A stretch of 64,000 nt of DNA. It comes from Bacteroidia bacterium (lineage in GTDB: Bacteria > Bacteroidota > Bacteroidia > 2-12-FULL-35-15). Below the pieces are notes generated by a model. It did not search any database. It was not told where the DNA came from and saw nothing but the letters and a program-made list of their open reading frames with translations. A program made the translations under genes and the position numbers. The stretch lies in assembly GCA_030654175.1 (NCBI GenBank), contig JAURXZ010000019.1:62001-126000 (forward strand). The letters run 5' to 3'. Numbering within the stretch: position 1 is the stretch's first letter; each line of letters opens with the position of its first letter. Positions 30,133-39,384 of the stretch are shown here, in pieces.

Positions 30133-30183
30133 ATAAATGTTGCAATTAGCATCTCGCAGGAGTATATTAATTGCAACATTTAT
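30133..30183. terminator. Perfect 16-bp inverted repeat after the third giant gene
   Basis: The arms 30133-30148 (ATAAATGTTGCAATTA) and 30168-30183 are exact reverse complements with a 19-nt loop. The element lies 52 nt after the stop of the third giant and 31 nt before the second small secreted-protein gene. It may be a terminator or attenuator insulating the two duplicated units; no U-tract follows, so termination is uncertain. Confidence 0.4.
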
Positions 30184-30214
30184 GTTCATTAATTAACCCA
30201 TAAGGACAAATAGT

Positions 30215-30658
30215 ATGAAAAGAACAATTACAAATTTAAGTTTGCTTTTGATCCTGATCTTTACTGCTAACCTCCGGATGGATGCTCAAACCACTGATTG
30301 GCAACCTATCTATCTTACAGCCGGTGGGGGGAATTTGATTGAAGGGCTTGAGGCTTCTTTCAAATCAACCTCTTGTAATGAAAGTGATGTGATATACATT
30401 AAGTTCATTAATCACAATGCTTATCCTGTAAAATTAGAGTGGTTTGATGCGGTTTTTACGCAAGAACTAATCTGGATCAAGAAAGATCAGGTTAGTGATA
30501 AAAGATTGTTAACAATTCCTGCTAATAGCAAATTGGAGGGGAATTGTTCAAACAACACTCATCCTGAGCTTAGTGTTAATGTCAAAAATTTTGTTTCCGA
30601 TAAAAAATCCTTCAAACGTTATTCTACCAACAATTTAACAGTGACAGCAGTTCAATAG
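30215..30658 (+). CDS. Small secreted protein paired with a giant CHU_C protein (copy 2)
   Basis: This 147-aa protein is a paralogue of the one at 24486. Shared features are TDWQPIYL, an EASF segment, VIYIKFINHNAYPVKLEWFD, PELSVNVKNFVSDKK and a C-terminus ending in VQ, as well as the two cysteines. The signal peptide is MKRTITNLSLLLILIFTANL, with cleavage after MDAQ near residue 25. The gene stops 16 nt before the fourth giant gene, the same gap as in copy 1. The family is not recognised. Conservation of sequence, order and spacing implies that the small and giant proteins work together, perhaps in secretion, folding or anchoring. That is inference. Confidence 0.87.
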   Translation: MKRTITNLSLLLILIFTANLRMDAQTTDWQPIYLTAGGGNLIEGLEASFKSTSCNESDVIYIKFINHNAYPVKLEWFDAVFTQELIWIKKDQVSDKRLLTIPANSKLEGNCSNNTHPELSVNVKNFVSDKKSFKRYSTNNLTVTAVQ

Positions 30659-30674
30659 TTTTAAATCGGCCTGT

Positions 30675-33600
30675 ATGAAAAACAAGATCTTTATCAGTAT
30701 TTGCTTGTTGTTTTTATTTTCCTCTGCGGTTTATTCACAAACGGTAAGTGTTACCGTTGTATATAGTGGTGCACAAGGTTTAGGCTGTTGTAATGTTTGT
30801 GGTACTGATTATACCTGTATAAGCAATACTGGTGGATGTGGAACTTCTGCATCCTGTTTAAGCAGAACGTTCTTCAATCCTGTTCCGGCAGGAAATATCA
30901 TTACCGGGGTAAACGTAACAAATTTTGCTGTTTGTGGGGGATCTAACCCGGTTTCAAGTGTTTCCACAAATATTAATGGTGTGACTATTGGCACTACAGG
31001 TGTGCAGGCAGGGTGTTCGTGCGGAGGATGTAATAACCAGATCATGTCCAATTCTTATGCTTGTCCAACAGGTTTGCCAAGTTATAACTATGGAGGTAAT
31101 AATACCTTCACGGTTTGTACTAATGGAGACTACTGTATTCAGAGATCGGTGATCACTTTCACCTATACGGTATGCTGCGTTGTTTCAACAGCGCCTTCAT
31201 CGGCAACAGCAAGCCCTAACCCCTCTTGTGGTGGTTCAGTTACATTATCACAAAGTGGAGGTTCTTTGGGAACGGGAGCTTCCTATAACTGGTATTCGGG
31301 AAGTTGCGGTGGAACTTTTGTAGGTTCAGGATCTTCCATCACTGTATCACCATCATCAACTACAACCTATTTTGTAAGGGCTCAGGGTACCTGCAGTACA
31401 ACAGGATGTGCTTCTGTAACTGTAACTGTAAACACCTCTTCTACTGCTCCTTCATCAGCAAGTATAAGTCCGAACCCGATTTGTGCAGGTGTTTCCACCA
31501 CATTAACCCAAAGTGGTGGATCCCTTGGGACGAGTGCGGTTTACAACTGGTATTCGGGAAGCTGCGGTGGAACATTTGTAGGAAGTGGAAGCTCAATTTC
31601 CGTTGCACCATCTGCAACAACAACTTATTTTGTAAGAGCACAAGGCCCTTGTAATACAACAACGTGTGCATCAGTTACAGCAACGGTGAATCCTGTTCCA
31701 TTTGCTACAGCAAGTCCGGCTTCACAAGCAATATGTTCAGGAAATACTACTTCTATTGCCTTAAGCAGCTTTACACCCGGCACTACCTTTTCATGGACCG
31801 TGGTGCAATCAGCAGGAGTTAGCGGGGGATCTCTTGGTTCCGGGACAACTATTGCTCAAACATTAAGTACAACCGGAACTTCTCCTGGAACAGCCACCTA
31901 TACTGTTACGCCAGTGGCAACAGGTTGTGTGGGAAATCCTTTAACAGTTGTGGTTACAGTTAATCCGATTCCCGTTGCAACAGCAACTCCTGCTACACAA
32001 ACAATTTGTTCAGGCGGCACAAGCTCTATTGCATTAACAAGTACAGTTTCAGGGACAATATTTAATTGGACAGTGGTTCAAACAGGGGTGACGGGAGCAA
32101 GCAATTCGAGCAGTTCAACAACTATTGCAGAAACATTAACAGCAACTGGAGTTGTTGCAGGAACTGCAGTTTATACTATAACTCCAACAGCGAACGGATG
32201 TGCAGGTGCTCCAATTGCAATTAGTATTACTGTTAATCCTACGCCTGTTGTAACGGCAACGCCATCCTCTCAAACCATTTGTTCAGGAAGTACAACATCA
32301 ATCACTTTAACGAGCAATGTTTCAGGAACAACATTTGCCTGGACCGTGGTTCAGGCCGGAGGAGTATCGGGTGGAGCAAATGGAACAGGAACTTTAATTG
32401 CCGATGTTTTAACATCTTCCACTGCAGGCACTGCTGTTTATACCATCACTCCAACTGCGGCTTCATGTCCCGGAACTCCTGTACAGGTTACAGTAAATGT
32501 AAACCCGATGGATGATGCCTCTTTTTCGTATTCAGCAGCTACTTATTGTCAAACAGGAGTTGATCCTTTCGCGACAATAACAGGTTTACCCGGAGGTTTA
32601 TTTTCTTCTACTGCAGGTTTGGTGTTTTTAAACACTTCAACAGGGTTGGTGGATCTCAGCGCCAGTACACTGGGAACATATACAATAACCTATACAACTA
32701 ACGGTATTTGTCCTAATACAAGCACCGCAGGCTTTACAATCACAGGTTCCCCTGCAACAGGTTTTAGCTACCCCGGATCTCCATTTTGTCAGTTTGGTAG
32801 CAATCCGGTTCCCACTTTTGTTCTAGGTGCTTTTGCAGGAACATTTTCTTCTACTCCTGCCGGTTTGTTTTTTGCGAATGCGAATACCGGTGAAATTGAC
32901 CTGTTGACAACGCTTCCGGGAACGTATACTATTAAAAATATTATTGTTGCAAGCGGAGGTTGTTCAGCTGATAGCTCAACAACTACTGTAACTATTAATT
33001 CTACTCCAATAGCAACAGCATCGCCTTCACCTGATACCATCTGTTCGGGTACAGCAACGTCCATTACTTTAACCAGTTCGTTGCCGGGAACAACCTATGC
33101 CTGGACCTTTGCAGAAACAGGTGTTGTGGGAGGGGCTCCGGGTAATGGACCATCAATTAATCAAACCTTAACAACAACCGGAACAGTTCCGGGAACAGCC
33201 ATTATTACTATTATTCCTACTACCGGTTCTTGTGCAGGTGCCCCAATAATGGATACCGTTACTGTTAATCTTATTCCTGTTGCTATCGCAACACCATTAA
33301 CACAAGTGTTTTGTTCGGGAGGTACCACCTCTTTCTCTTTATCCGGTAGCGTACCCGGTACTACTTTTTCGTGGACAGCAAGTGCTTCAGGTGTAACGGG
33401 AGCATTGTTTGGATCCGGTTCCACCATATCACAAACATTAACCACTACCGGAACAAGTGTAGGCACTGTAATTTATACGATCACCCCTTCTGCAAATGGA
33501 TGCTCCGGAGATGACATTGCTGTTACGGTTACTGTAAATCCTTTGGATGATGCCTCTTTTACTTATACATCTGCAACATATTGCCAATCGGGATCTAATC

Positions 33601-36600
33601 AAACACCTTCAATAACAGGTGTTCCGGGAGGTGTTTTTTCTTCCAGTCCGGCAGGTTTATCAATTAATACATCCACCGGCACTATCAATTTATCATCAAG
33701 CGCATTAGGGGCATATAACCTGTGTTATGCAACAAACGGGACTTGTCCTGATACGAGCTGTATAACAATGACGATCACTAATACCAATCCTTCAGCTAAT
33801 TTTAGTTATTCATCAGCTTCCTATTGCCAGAATGGAATTGATCCGTTCCCTGTTTATGTTCCGGGTTCAAGTGCAGGAATATTTTCAGCTACTCCGGCAG
33901 GTTTAGCCTTTGTGCATGTTAATACGGGACAGATCGACCTATCTGCAAGTGCTCCCGGAACCTATACAGTAACCAATACCATTCCAATGAGTGGTATATG
34001 TAACGGTACAAGTGCCTTTACTACAGTAACGATAACTGCTTCTGATGATGCTTCTTTTACCTATACATCAGCAACATATTGTATATCAGGCCCTAATCAG
34101 ATCCCTACAATTTCAGGTTTAGCGGGAGGCGTTTTTGCATCTAGTCCTGCCGGCTTGGCAATTGATTCAGTAACGGGTACGATCACTTTATCTACAAGCC
34201 TTTTGGGGATGTATACTGTTACCTATTATACAAATGGTCCTTGTCCGAATACCAGCTCAATAACAATGACCATTGACAGTGTAACACCTTCTGCGGCTTT
34301 TACTTATTCCGGTTCTTCGTTTTGTCAAAATGCGAGTGATCCTTCTCCTGTTTTTGGTGGAGGTGCAAGTGCAGGAACTTTTTCAGCAACGCCTTTTGGA
34401 TTAGTGTTTGTGCATGTAAATACCGGACAAATTGATCTGGCAGCCAGTGCTCCGGGAACTTATACTGTTACTAATACCATTCCGGCAAGTGGATCATGTC
34501 TTGCAGTAAGCGATACAACTACCATTACCATAACAAATGTGGATGATGCTTCGTTTGTTTATTCATCAGCGACCTATTGTTTAACCGGACCTAACCCTAC
34601 ACCGACAATTACAGGTTTGCCGGGAGGTGTTTTTTCATCTACACCAACAGGTTTATCAATTAACCCTTCAACAGGTACTATAGATCTGGCAACAAGCTCA
34701 GTGGGTTCCTATTTGCTTACTTATAGCGCAAATGGAACGTGTCAAAGTTCAAGCTCCATAACAATGACCATCACAACCAATACTGTTTTTGCCGGTTTCA
34801 GTTATTCGGGTTCTCTTTTCTGTCAAAATGGAATTAATCCACTTCCAATTTTTGTAACAGGTGCAAGTGCAGGTATTTTTTCAACTAATCCAATAGGATT
34901 GGTATTTGTGCATGTTAATACAGGTGAGATAGATCTGGCCGCGAGTACCCCGGGTACCTATACGGTTACCAATACAATTCCTGCGGGAGGTGGATGCGCA
35001 GCTGTTACTGCTACAACTACTGTTACCATTAATCCTTCGGATGATGCTTCTTTTGTATATACCTCAGCCACCTATTGTATATCCGGAACACCTCAAACGC
35101 CTGTAATTACCGGCTTACCAGGTGGAGTGTTTTCTTCAATACCTTCAGGTTTAACAATTGATCCGGCTACCGGAACCATCACCTTGTCAACAAGTGCACT
35201 GGGTGTATACACACTTTCTTATACAACCAATGGTGGTTGTCCTAATACGAGTTCTATCACCATGACCATAATCGCTAACAGTCCTTTTGCAGATTTTAGT
35301 TATGCGGGATCGCCATTCTGCCAAAATGGTAGTAATCCATTCCCTACTTTTGGACCGGGAGCCAGTGCCGGTATATTTTCATCTAACCCTTCAGGTTTGG
35401 TATTTGTGCATGTAAATACAGGAGAAATTGATCTGGCATCCAGTGCACCGGGTACCTACACTGTTACTAACACAATTCCGCCAAGTGGTACGTGCGGAAC
35501 TGTTACAGCTACTTCGGTAGTTATAATTAACGGTTCGGATGATGCTTCTTTTGTATATTCTTCAGCAACTTATTGTTTAACAGGAACCAATCAAACTCCT
35601 TCTATTACCGGTTTACCGGGAGGTGTTTTTTCTTCTCTTCCTCCGGGTTTATCCATCAATCCATCTACAGGAACAATTGATCTTGCAACAAGTGCTTTAG
35701 GTGCATATACACTTTCCTACACCACAAACGGGACATGCCCTAATACCAGCTCAATTGTTATGACAATAACCAGCAATGCTGTTTTTGCAGATTTCAGTTA
35801 TCCGGGTTCTCCTTTCTGTCAGAATGCAGCCAATCCTTATCCAACTTATGGTACGGGTGCCAGTGCAGGAATATTTTCGGCTACCCCTGCAGGACTTGTT
35901 TTTGTTCATGTAAATACCGGTCAGATCAATTTATCAGCGAGCACACCGGGTACTTATACTGTTGTCAATACTATTCCGGCAGGTGGTGGTTGTGCGGCAG
36001 TGATCGCAACAAGCACTGTTACTATAAATCCTTCTGACAATGCTTCTTTTACATATCCTTCAGCAACGTATTGTATATCTGGCAATCCTCAAACACCAAC
36101 AATAACAGGATTACCCGGAGGTGTGTTTGTTTCAAGCCCTGCAGGCTTAACGCTTAATCCATCAACAGGTACCATCACTTTATCAACAAGTGCCTTAGGG
36201 GCTTATTTACTTTCTTATATAACAAATGGTATATGTCCGGATACCAGTTCAATAATTATGACAATTACTAACTCCAATCCTTTAGCAAATTATAGTTATA
36301 TAGGTTCTCCGTTCTGTCAATTCGGAAGTGATCCATCCCCTGTTTTTGGTCCGGGAGCAAGTGCAGGTACCTATACAGCCACACCAGCAGGTTTGGTGTT
36401 TGTGCATGTGAACACCGGTCAGATCGATCTTGGAGCGAGTGCACCAGGTACTTATACCGTTATCAATACCATTCCGGTAAGCGGTACATGTGGTACTGTG
36501 AGCGCAACAACGACAGTTGTTATTAATGCTTCTCCGGTAGCAGTTGCAACGCCTTCACCTCAAAATATATGTACGGGAGGAACTACATCAGTTGCCTTGT

Positions 36601-37568
36601 CAAGTTCTATGAGTGGTGCAACTTTTACATGGACAGTAGTTCAAACAGGCATATCAGGAGCCTCGGCAGGATCGGGTTCCAGCATTTCGCAAACGTTAAC
36701 AGGAACCGGTAATGCTGTTTATACTGTTACCCCAAGCGCAAATGGTTGTGTGGGAGACCCAACAGTTGTTACCATTACTGTTAATTCATTACCTGTTGTA
36801 GATACTTCAGGCGTGATACTAACGCCTGCAAATTGCGGTAGTGCAACCGGTGGGGTATCAGGTATCGTTATGACTTCGGGACAGAGTCCGTTTACTTACG
36901 AATGGAAAGACTCGTTAAATCAAACTGTGGGAACCAATGCTGATCTAACCAATGTGGGGCAAGGTACTTATTCGGTAATAGTTACTGATTCAAATGGCTG
37001 TGCTGCTGTTATTGCAGGTCCATTTGTGGTTATAGCCACACCTCCTGTAATAGCTTCATTTACTTTGAATCCGATCACGGGTGAAACACCTTTGGTTGTT
37101 AATTTTACGAATACCTCCATTGAAGCAATTAACTATTTATGGGAGTTTGGGACAGGGGATACTTCCACTGCGGTAAATCCTGCTTATACTTATGTTCCAT
37201 TGGGTAATTTCATTGTTTGTTTAACTGCCGATAATGGTTTTGGTTGTTCGGATAGTGCGTGTTCAACAGTGGATATATTCATTAACTCGGTATTTGTGAT
37301 CCCTAATATTTTTACGCCTAACGGTGATGACATCAATGATATATTTACAATTCAGGGGATAGGTTTAAAAACGTTGGATGCGGAAATATTTAACCGTTGG
37401 GGAGAAAAAATGACCGAGTGGCACACGACCAATGGAGGCTGGGATGGACGAACTGCAAGTGGTTTAGAGGCTTCTGAGGGTACCTATTATTTTATTATGA
37501 ATGCAACAGGAATAGACGGAGAGGTATATTTTGAAAAAGGGGCATTTACGCTTCTGAGGGAGAAGTAG
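30675..37568 (+). CDS. T9SS type B modular repeat protein, 2297 aa
   Basis: The signal peptide is MKNKIFISICLLFLFSSAVYSQ. The Cys-rich N-terminal domain (about 30740-31170; CCNVCGTDYTC, CSCGGC) is close to that of the third giant. Then come two type A modules, three type B, one type C pair, two type B, six consecutive type C pairs (about 33545-36530), one type B, a SprB-like repeat, a PKD domain (about 37045-37275) and CHU_C (about 37285-37568; IPNIFTPNGDDINDIF, FNRWGEK). It differs from the third giant mainly in module number, which points to growth by module duplication. It is predicted to be exported by T9SS and displayed on the surface. The neighbour downstream is convergent. Confidence 0.92.
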   Translation: MKNKIFISICLLFLFSSAVYSQTVSVTVVYSGAQGLGCCNVCGTDYTCISNTGGCGTSASCLSRTFFNPVPAGNIITGVNVTNFAVCGGSNPVSSVSTNINGVTIGTTGVQAGCSCGGCNNQIMSNSYACPTGLPSYNYGGNNTFTVCTNGDYCIQRSVITFTYTVCCVVSTAPSSATASPNPSCGGSVTLSQSGGSLGTGASYNWYSGSCGGTFVGSGSSITVSPSSTTTYFVRAQGTCSTTGCASVTVTVNTSSTAPSSASISPNPICAGVSTTLTQSGGSLGTSAVYNWYSGSCGGTFVGSGSSISVAPSATTTYFVRAQGPCNTTTCASVTATVNPVPFATASPASQAICSGNTTSIALSSFTPGTTFSWTVVQSAGVSGGSLGSGTTIAQTLSTTGTSPGTATYTVTPVATGCVGNPLTVVVTVNPIPVATATPATQTICSGGTSSIALTSTVSGTIFNWTVVQTGVTGASNSSSSTTIAETLTATGVVAGTAVYTITPTANGCAGAPIAISITVNPTPVVTATPSSQTICSGSTTSITLTSNVSGTTFAWTVVQAGGVSGGANGTGTLIADVLTSSTAGTAVYTITPTAASCPGTPVQVTVNVNPMDDASFSYSAATYCQTGVDPFATITGLPGGLFSSTAGLVFLNTSTGLVDLSASTLGTYTITYTTNGICPNTSTAGFTITGSPATGFSYPGSPFCQFGSNPVPTFVLGAFAGTFSSTPAGLFFANANTGEIDLLTTLPGTYTIKNIIVASGGCSADSSTTTVTINSTPIATASPSPDTICSGTATSITLTSSLPGTTYAWTFAETGVVGGAPGNGPSINQTLTTTGTVPGTAIITIIPTTGSCAGAPIMDTVTVNLIPVAIATPLTQVFCSGGTTSFSLSGSVPGTTFSWTASASGVTGALFGSGSTISQTLTTTGTSVGTVIYTITPSANGCSGDDIAVTVTVNPLDDASFTYTSATYCQSGSNQTPSITGVPGGVFSSSPAGLSINTSTGTINLSSSALGAYNLCYATNGTCPDTSCITMTITNTNPSANFSYSSASYCQNGIDPFPVYVPGSSAGIFSATPAGLAFVHVNTGQIDLSASAPGTYTVTNTIPMSGICNGTSAFTTVTITASDDASFTYTSATYCISGPNQIPTISGLAGGVFASSPAGLAIDSVTGTITLSTSLLGMYTVTYYTNGPCPNTSSITMTIDSVTPSAAFTYSGSSFCQNASDPSPVFGGGASAGTFSATPFGLVFVHVNTGQIDLAASAPGTYTVTNTIPASGSCLAVSDTTTITITNVDDASFVYSSATYCLTGPNPTPTITGLPGGVFSSTPTGLSINPSTGTIDLATSSVGSYLLTYSANGTCQSSSSITMTITTNTVFAGFSYSGSLFCQNGINPLPIFVTGASAGIFSTNPIGLVFVHVNTGEIDLAASTPGTYTVTNTIPAGGGCAAVTATTTVTINPSDDASFVYTSATYCISGTPQTPVITGLPGGVFSSIPSGLTIDPATGTITLSTSALGVYTLSYTTNGGCPNTSSITMTIIANSPFADFSYAGSPFCQNGSNPFPTFGPGASAGIFSSNPSGLVFVHVNTGEIDLASSAPGTYTVTNTIPPSGTCGTVTATSVVIINGSDDASFVYSSATYCLTGTNQTPSITGLPGGVFSSLPPGLSINPSTGTIDLATSALGAYTLSYTTNGTCPNTSSIVMTITSNAVFADFSYPGSPFCQNAANPYPTYGTGASAGIFSATPAGLVFVHVNTGQINLSASTPGTYTVVNTIPAGGGCAAVIATSTVTINPSDNASFTYPSATYCISGNPQTPTITGLPGGVFVSSPAGLTLNPSTGTITLSTSALGAYLLSYITNGICPDTSSIIMTITNSNPLANYSYIGSPFCQFGSDPSPVFGPGASAGTYTATPAGLVFVHVNTGQIDLGASAPGTYTVINTIPVSGTCGTVSATTTVVINASPVAVATPSPQNICTGGTTSVALSSSMSGATFTWTVVQTGISGASAGSGSSISQTLTGTGNAVYTVTPSANGCVGDPTVVTITVNSLPVVDTSGVILTPANCGSATGGVSGIVMTSGQSPFTYEWKDSLNQTVGTNADLTNVGQGTYSVIVTDSNGCAAVIAGPFVVIATPPVIASFTLNPITGETPLVVNFTNTSIEAINYLWEFGTGDTSTAVNPAYTYVPLGNFIVCLTADNGFGCSDSACSTVDIFINSVFVIPNIFTPNGDDINDIFTIQGIGLKTLDAEIFNRWGEKMTEWHTTNGGWDGRTASGLEASEGTYYFIMNATGIDGEVYFEKGAFTLLREK

Positions 37569-37616
37569 TTGTTAGTTGTTAGTTGTTAGTTGATGGTTGT
37601 TAGTTGTTGGTTGTTG
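37568..37616. repeat. Heptamer tandem repeat (GTTGTTA)n
   Basis: Seven consecutive 7-bp units, four of them exactly GTTGTTA and the rest with one to three changes, begin at the last base of the fourth giant's stop codon and fill the gap before the convergent MORN gene. This is a simple-sequence repeat outside coding sequence. Confidence 0.85.
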
Positions 37617-37658
37617 GGATGAGCGAGGGGTAACGTTTTCCACACCGGCAATAATAAA

Positions 37659-39212
37659 TCACTCAGCAATTGTTTCGGGGATCACTTTTATTCCATCAAA
37701 TCGTATCTCGATATCATTTTTAAATACGATGGTAAGAAACAAATATCCTGTTTCGTCATAGAATTTCCAGTCGCCTTCTTTTAATCCTCCTACGTATTTG
37801 CCTGTTTGCCTTTCATTTCCATTTGCATAATAGAACGTTTGAATTCCATCGGGTACACCATCCACAAATTTACCTATAAAACGAAGTTTTCCATTATCAG
37901 TAAAATAGTGTTTCCATTCTCCATCACGTTTATCGGCTTTATAGGAGCCTTCTTCTCTGTAACCCTGTAGTTCCAGCATCCATGGACCCTCTTTCTGACC
38001 ATCCAGATATTCTCCTTTGGTAACTACTTTACCGCTATCACTATATTCTGTCATCGGACCATCGAGCAGGTCGTTTCTGTAGTTTTCTTCAAGCAATAAA
38101 TTCCCTGATTCATAAAACCATTTCCAGCTACCTTGTGCTCTTCCTTTTTTGTCGTAGGTGCCTTTTTGTTCTACTTTTTCGTTTGGATGATAGAATACCC
38201 ATTCTCCAACCCGTTTACTATTTATGTATTCACCTTTCGATTTTAATTTTCCGTCAGGGTGAAATTCTTTCCAAATGCCTTGCTGCCTGCCTGCAGTATC
38301 TAAAATACCTTCAGCAGTTAAAATACCTTCCACATACACTTTGGCGCCTACTACTTTTCCTTCCGGTGAAAATTCCCGGTGTATCCCTTCAGCAACATCA
38401 TCTTTATAGGTTCTGGTAAATCTTACCTGCCCGTTATCATAATATTCGGTTTTTACATCCAGTTTTGCAAGTTCTGGAACGTTGGTTTGTAATGCACCAT
38501 TAATGTATTTTGTAGTGTTTAAAAGACTTCCTGTTGTTGAATATTCTTTCAAATAACCATTCATTTTATCATCTGAATAGGTCACTTCCTGTTTTAGCAC
38601 ACCGGTAGGATAAAACTCTTTCCAAACGCCCTGTTTGAGGTTTTTTGCATCTCTGCGGTTTATCTTTTCTTCTTTTTGAATAAAGCCCATCTTATAATCG
38701 GTGATGGTAATGATCATGCTGTCGGGGGCATATTCAAGCCCTGTGCCTTCTTCTTTCCCGTTCACAAAGGGAATGGTTTGTTTTACCTTTTCTGCTTTGC
38801 CAGAAGCTTCTGAAGGCTTATAGTAGATAGTGGTATTACCTTGTTTAATATCATTTTCAAAGTTTTCGGCTGTTATTAAAAATTTTTCTTTGGTGTCGAA
38901 TGTTTTCTTTAATCCGTTTTTCTTTCCCTTTTTGTAATTGAATTCAAAGGCCAGTTTTCCCTGTTCATTGTAAAATTTCCAAACGCTATCCAGCTGAAAA
39001 TCTTTTCTGTTTCCTTCCGATTTTATGGCTCCGTTCAATGAATAGGTTTTCCAGTAGCCGTCCGGTTTCCCTTCACGCATAGTACCTTCGCTGGAAATTT
39101 TTCCATTGTCGTAATAAAAAGTGTTATATCCGTTCTCGTTTATTTTTTGATCGGGCTGAGCAAAAAGCATTACGGGAAGAAATAATAAAATGATCTTTAA
39201 AAAGTTGCGCAT
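37659..39212 (-). CDS. Secreted MORN/YwqK-like repeat protein
   Basis: This 517-aa protein has a signal peptide (MRNFLKIILLFLPVMLFAQ) followed throughout by repeats of about 23 aa of the form GxWKxYxxxGxLxxExxYxxGxxxG (for example GVWKEFYPTG, GSWKWFYESGNLLLEENY, GEWKHYFTDNGKLRFIGKF). These match the MORN-type repeat family often labelled YwqK-family antitoxin in Bacteroidota. No toxin partner is visible here, so that label should not be taken literally. The repeats form extended beta-hairpin arrays. The location is predicted periplasmic or outer membrane; the function is unknown. It is convergent with the fourth giant and divergent from metF. Confidence 0.85.
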   Translation of the reverse strand: MRNFLKIILLFLPVMLFAQPDQKINENGYNTFYYDNGKISSEGTMREGKPDGYWKTYSLNGAIKSEGNRKDFQLDSVWKFYNEQGKLAFEFNYKKGKKNGLKKTFDTKEKFLITAENFENDIKQGNTTIYYKPSEASGKAEKVKQTIPFVNGKEEGTGLEYAPDSMIITITDYKMGFIQKEEKINRRDAKNLKQGVWKEFYPTGVLKQEVTYSDDKMNGYLKEYSTTGSLLNTTKYINGALQTNVPELAKLDVKTEYYDNGQVRFTRTYKDDVAEGIHREFSPEGKVVGAKVYVEGILTAEGILDTAGRQQGIWKEFHPDGKLKSKGEYINSKRVGEWVFYHPNEKVEQKGTYDKKGRAQGSWKWFYESGNLLLEENYRNDLLDGPMTEYSDSGKVVTKGEYLDGQKEGPWMLELQGYREEGSYKADKRDGEWKHYFTDNGKLRFIGKFVDGVPDGIQTFYYANGNERQTGKYVGGLKEGDWKFYDETGYLFLTIVFKNDIEIRFDGIKVIPETIAE

Positions 39213-39337
39213 AATTTTTTTCTTTTAACTCTTATACAAAGTTAAACAATTTGTGCCAAGGAAAATATGACCTTAACCATTATTAGAATTGTTGATTTTT
39301 AGAATCCAGGAATTCAAGTATTCTAATTTTTTTGTTT

Positions 39338-39344
39338 TACTTTG
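39338..39344 (+). promoter_or_regulatory. Possible metF promoter -7 element
   Basis: TACTTTG, similar to the Bacteroidota TAnnTTTG element, lies 40 nt before the metF ATG within TTTTACTTTGTACC. A -33 element is not clear. Confidence 0.4.
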
Positions 39345-39384
39345 TACCGATTAAGAATAACGTTTAAACGACTAATTTATTATT

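Noticed and set aside
1064-37000. Dozens of 60-130-codon ORFs in other frames and on the minus strand within the giant genes
   Set aside because: Long, low-stop repeat-coding DNA produces alternative open frames; the same shadow peptides recur at equivalent positions in each module.
37659-39212. Toxin-antitoxin system suggested by the YwqK-antitoxin family name
   Set aside because: The protein is secreted and no toxin gene is adjacent; the name is an annotation tradition for MORN-like repeats.
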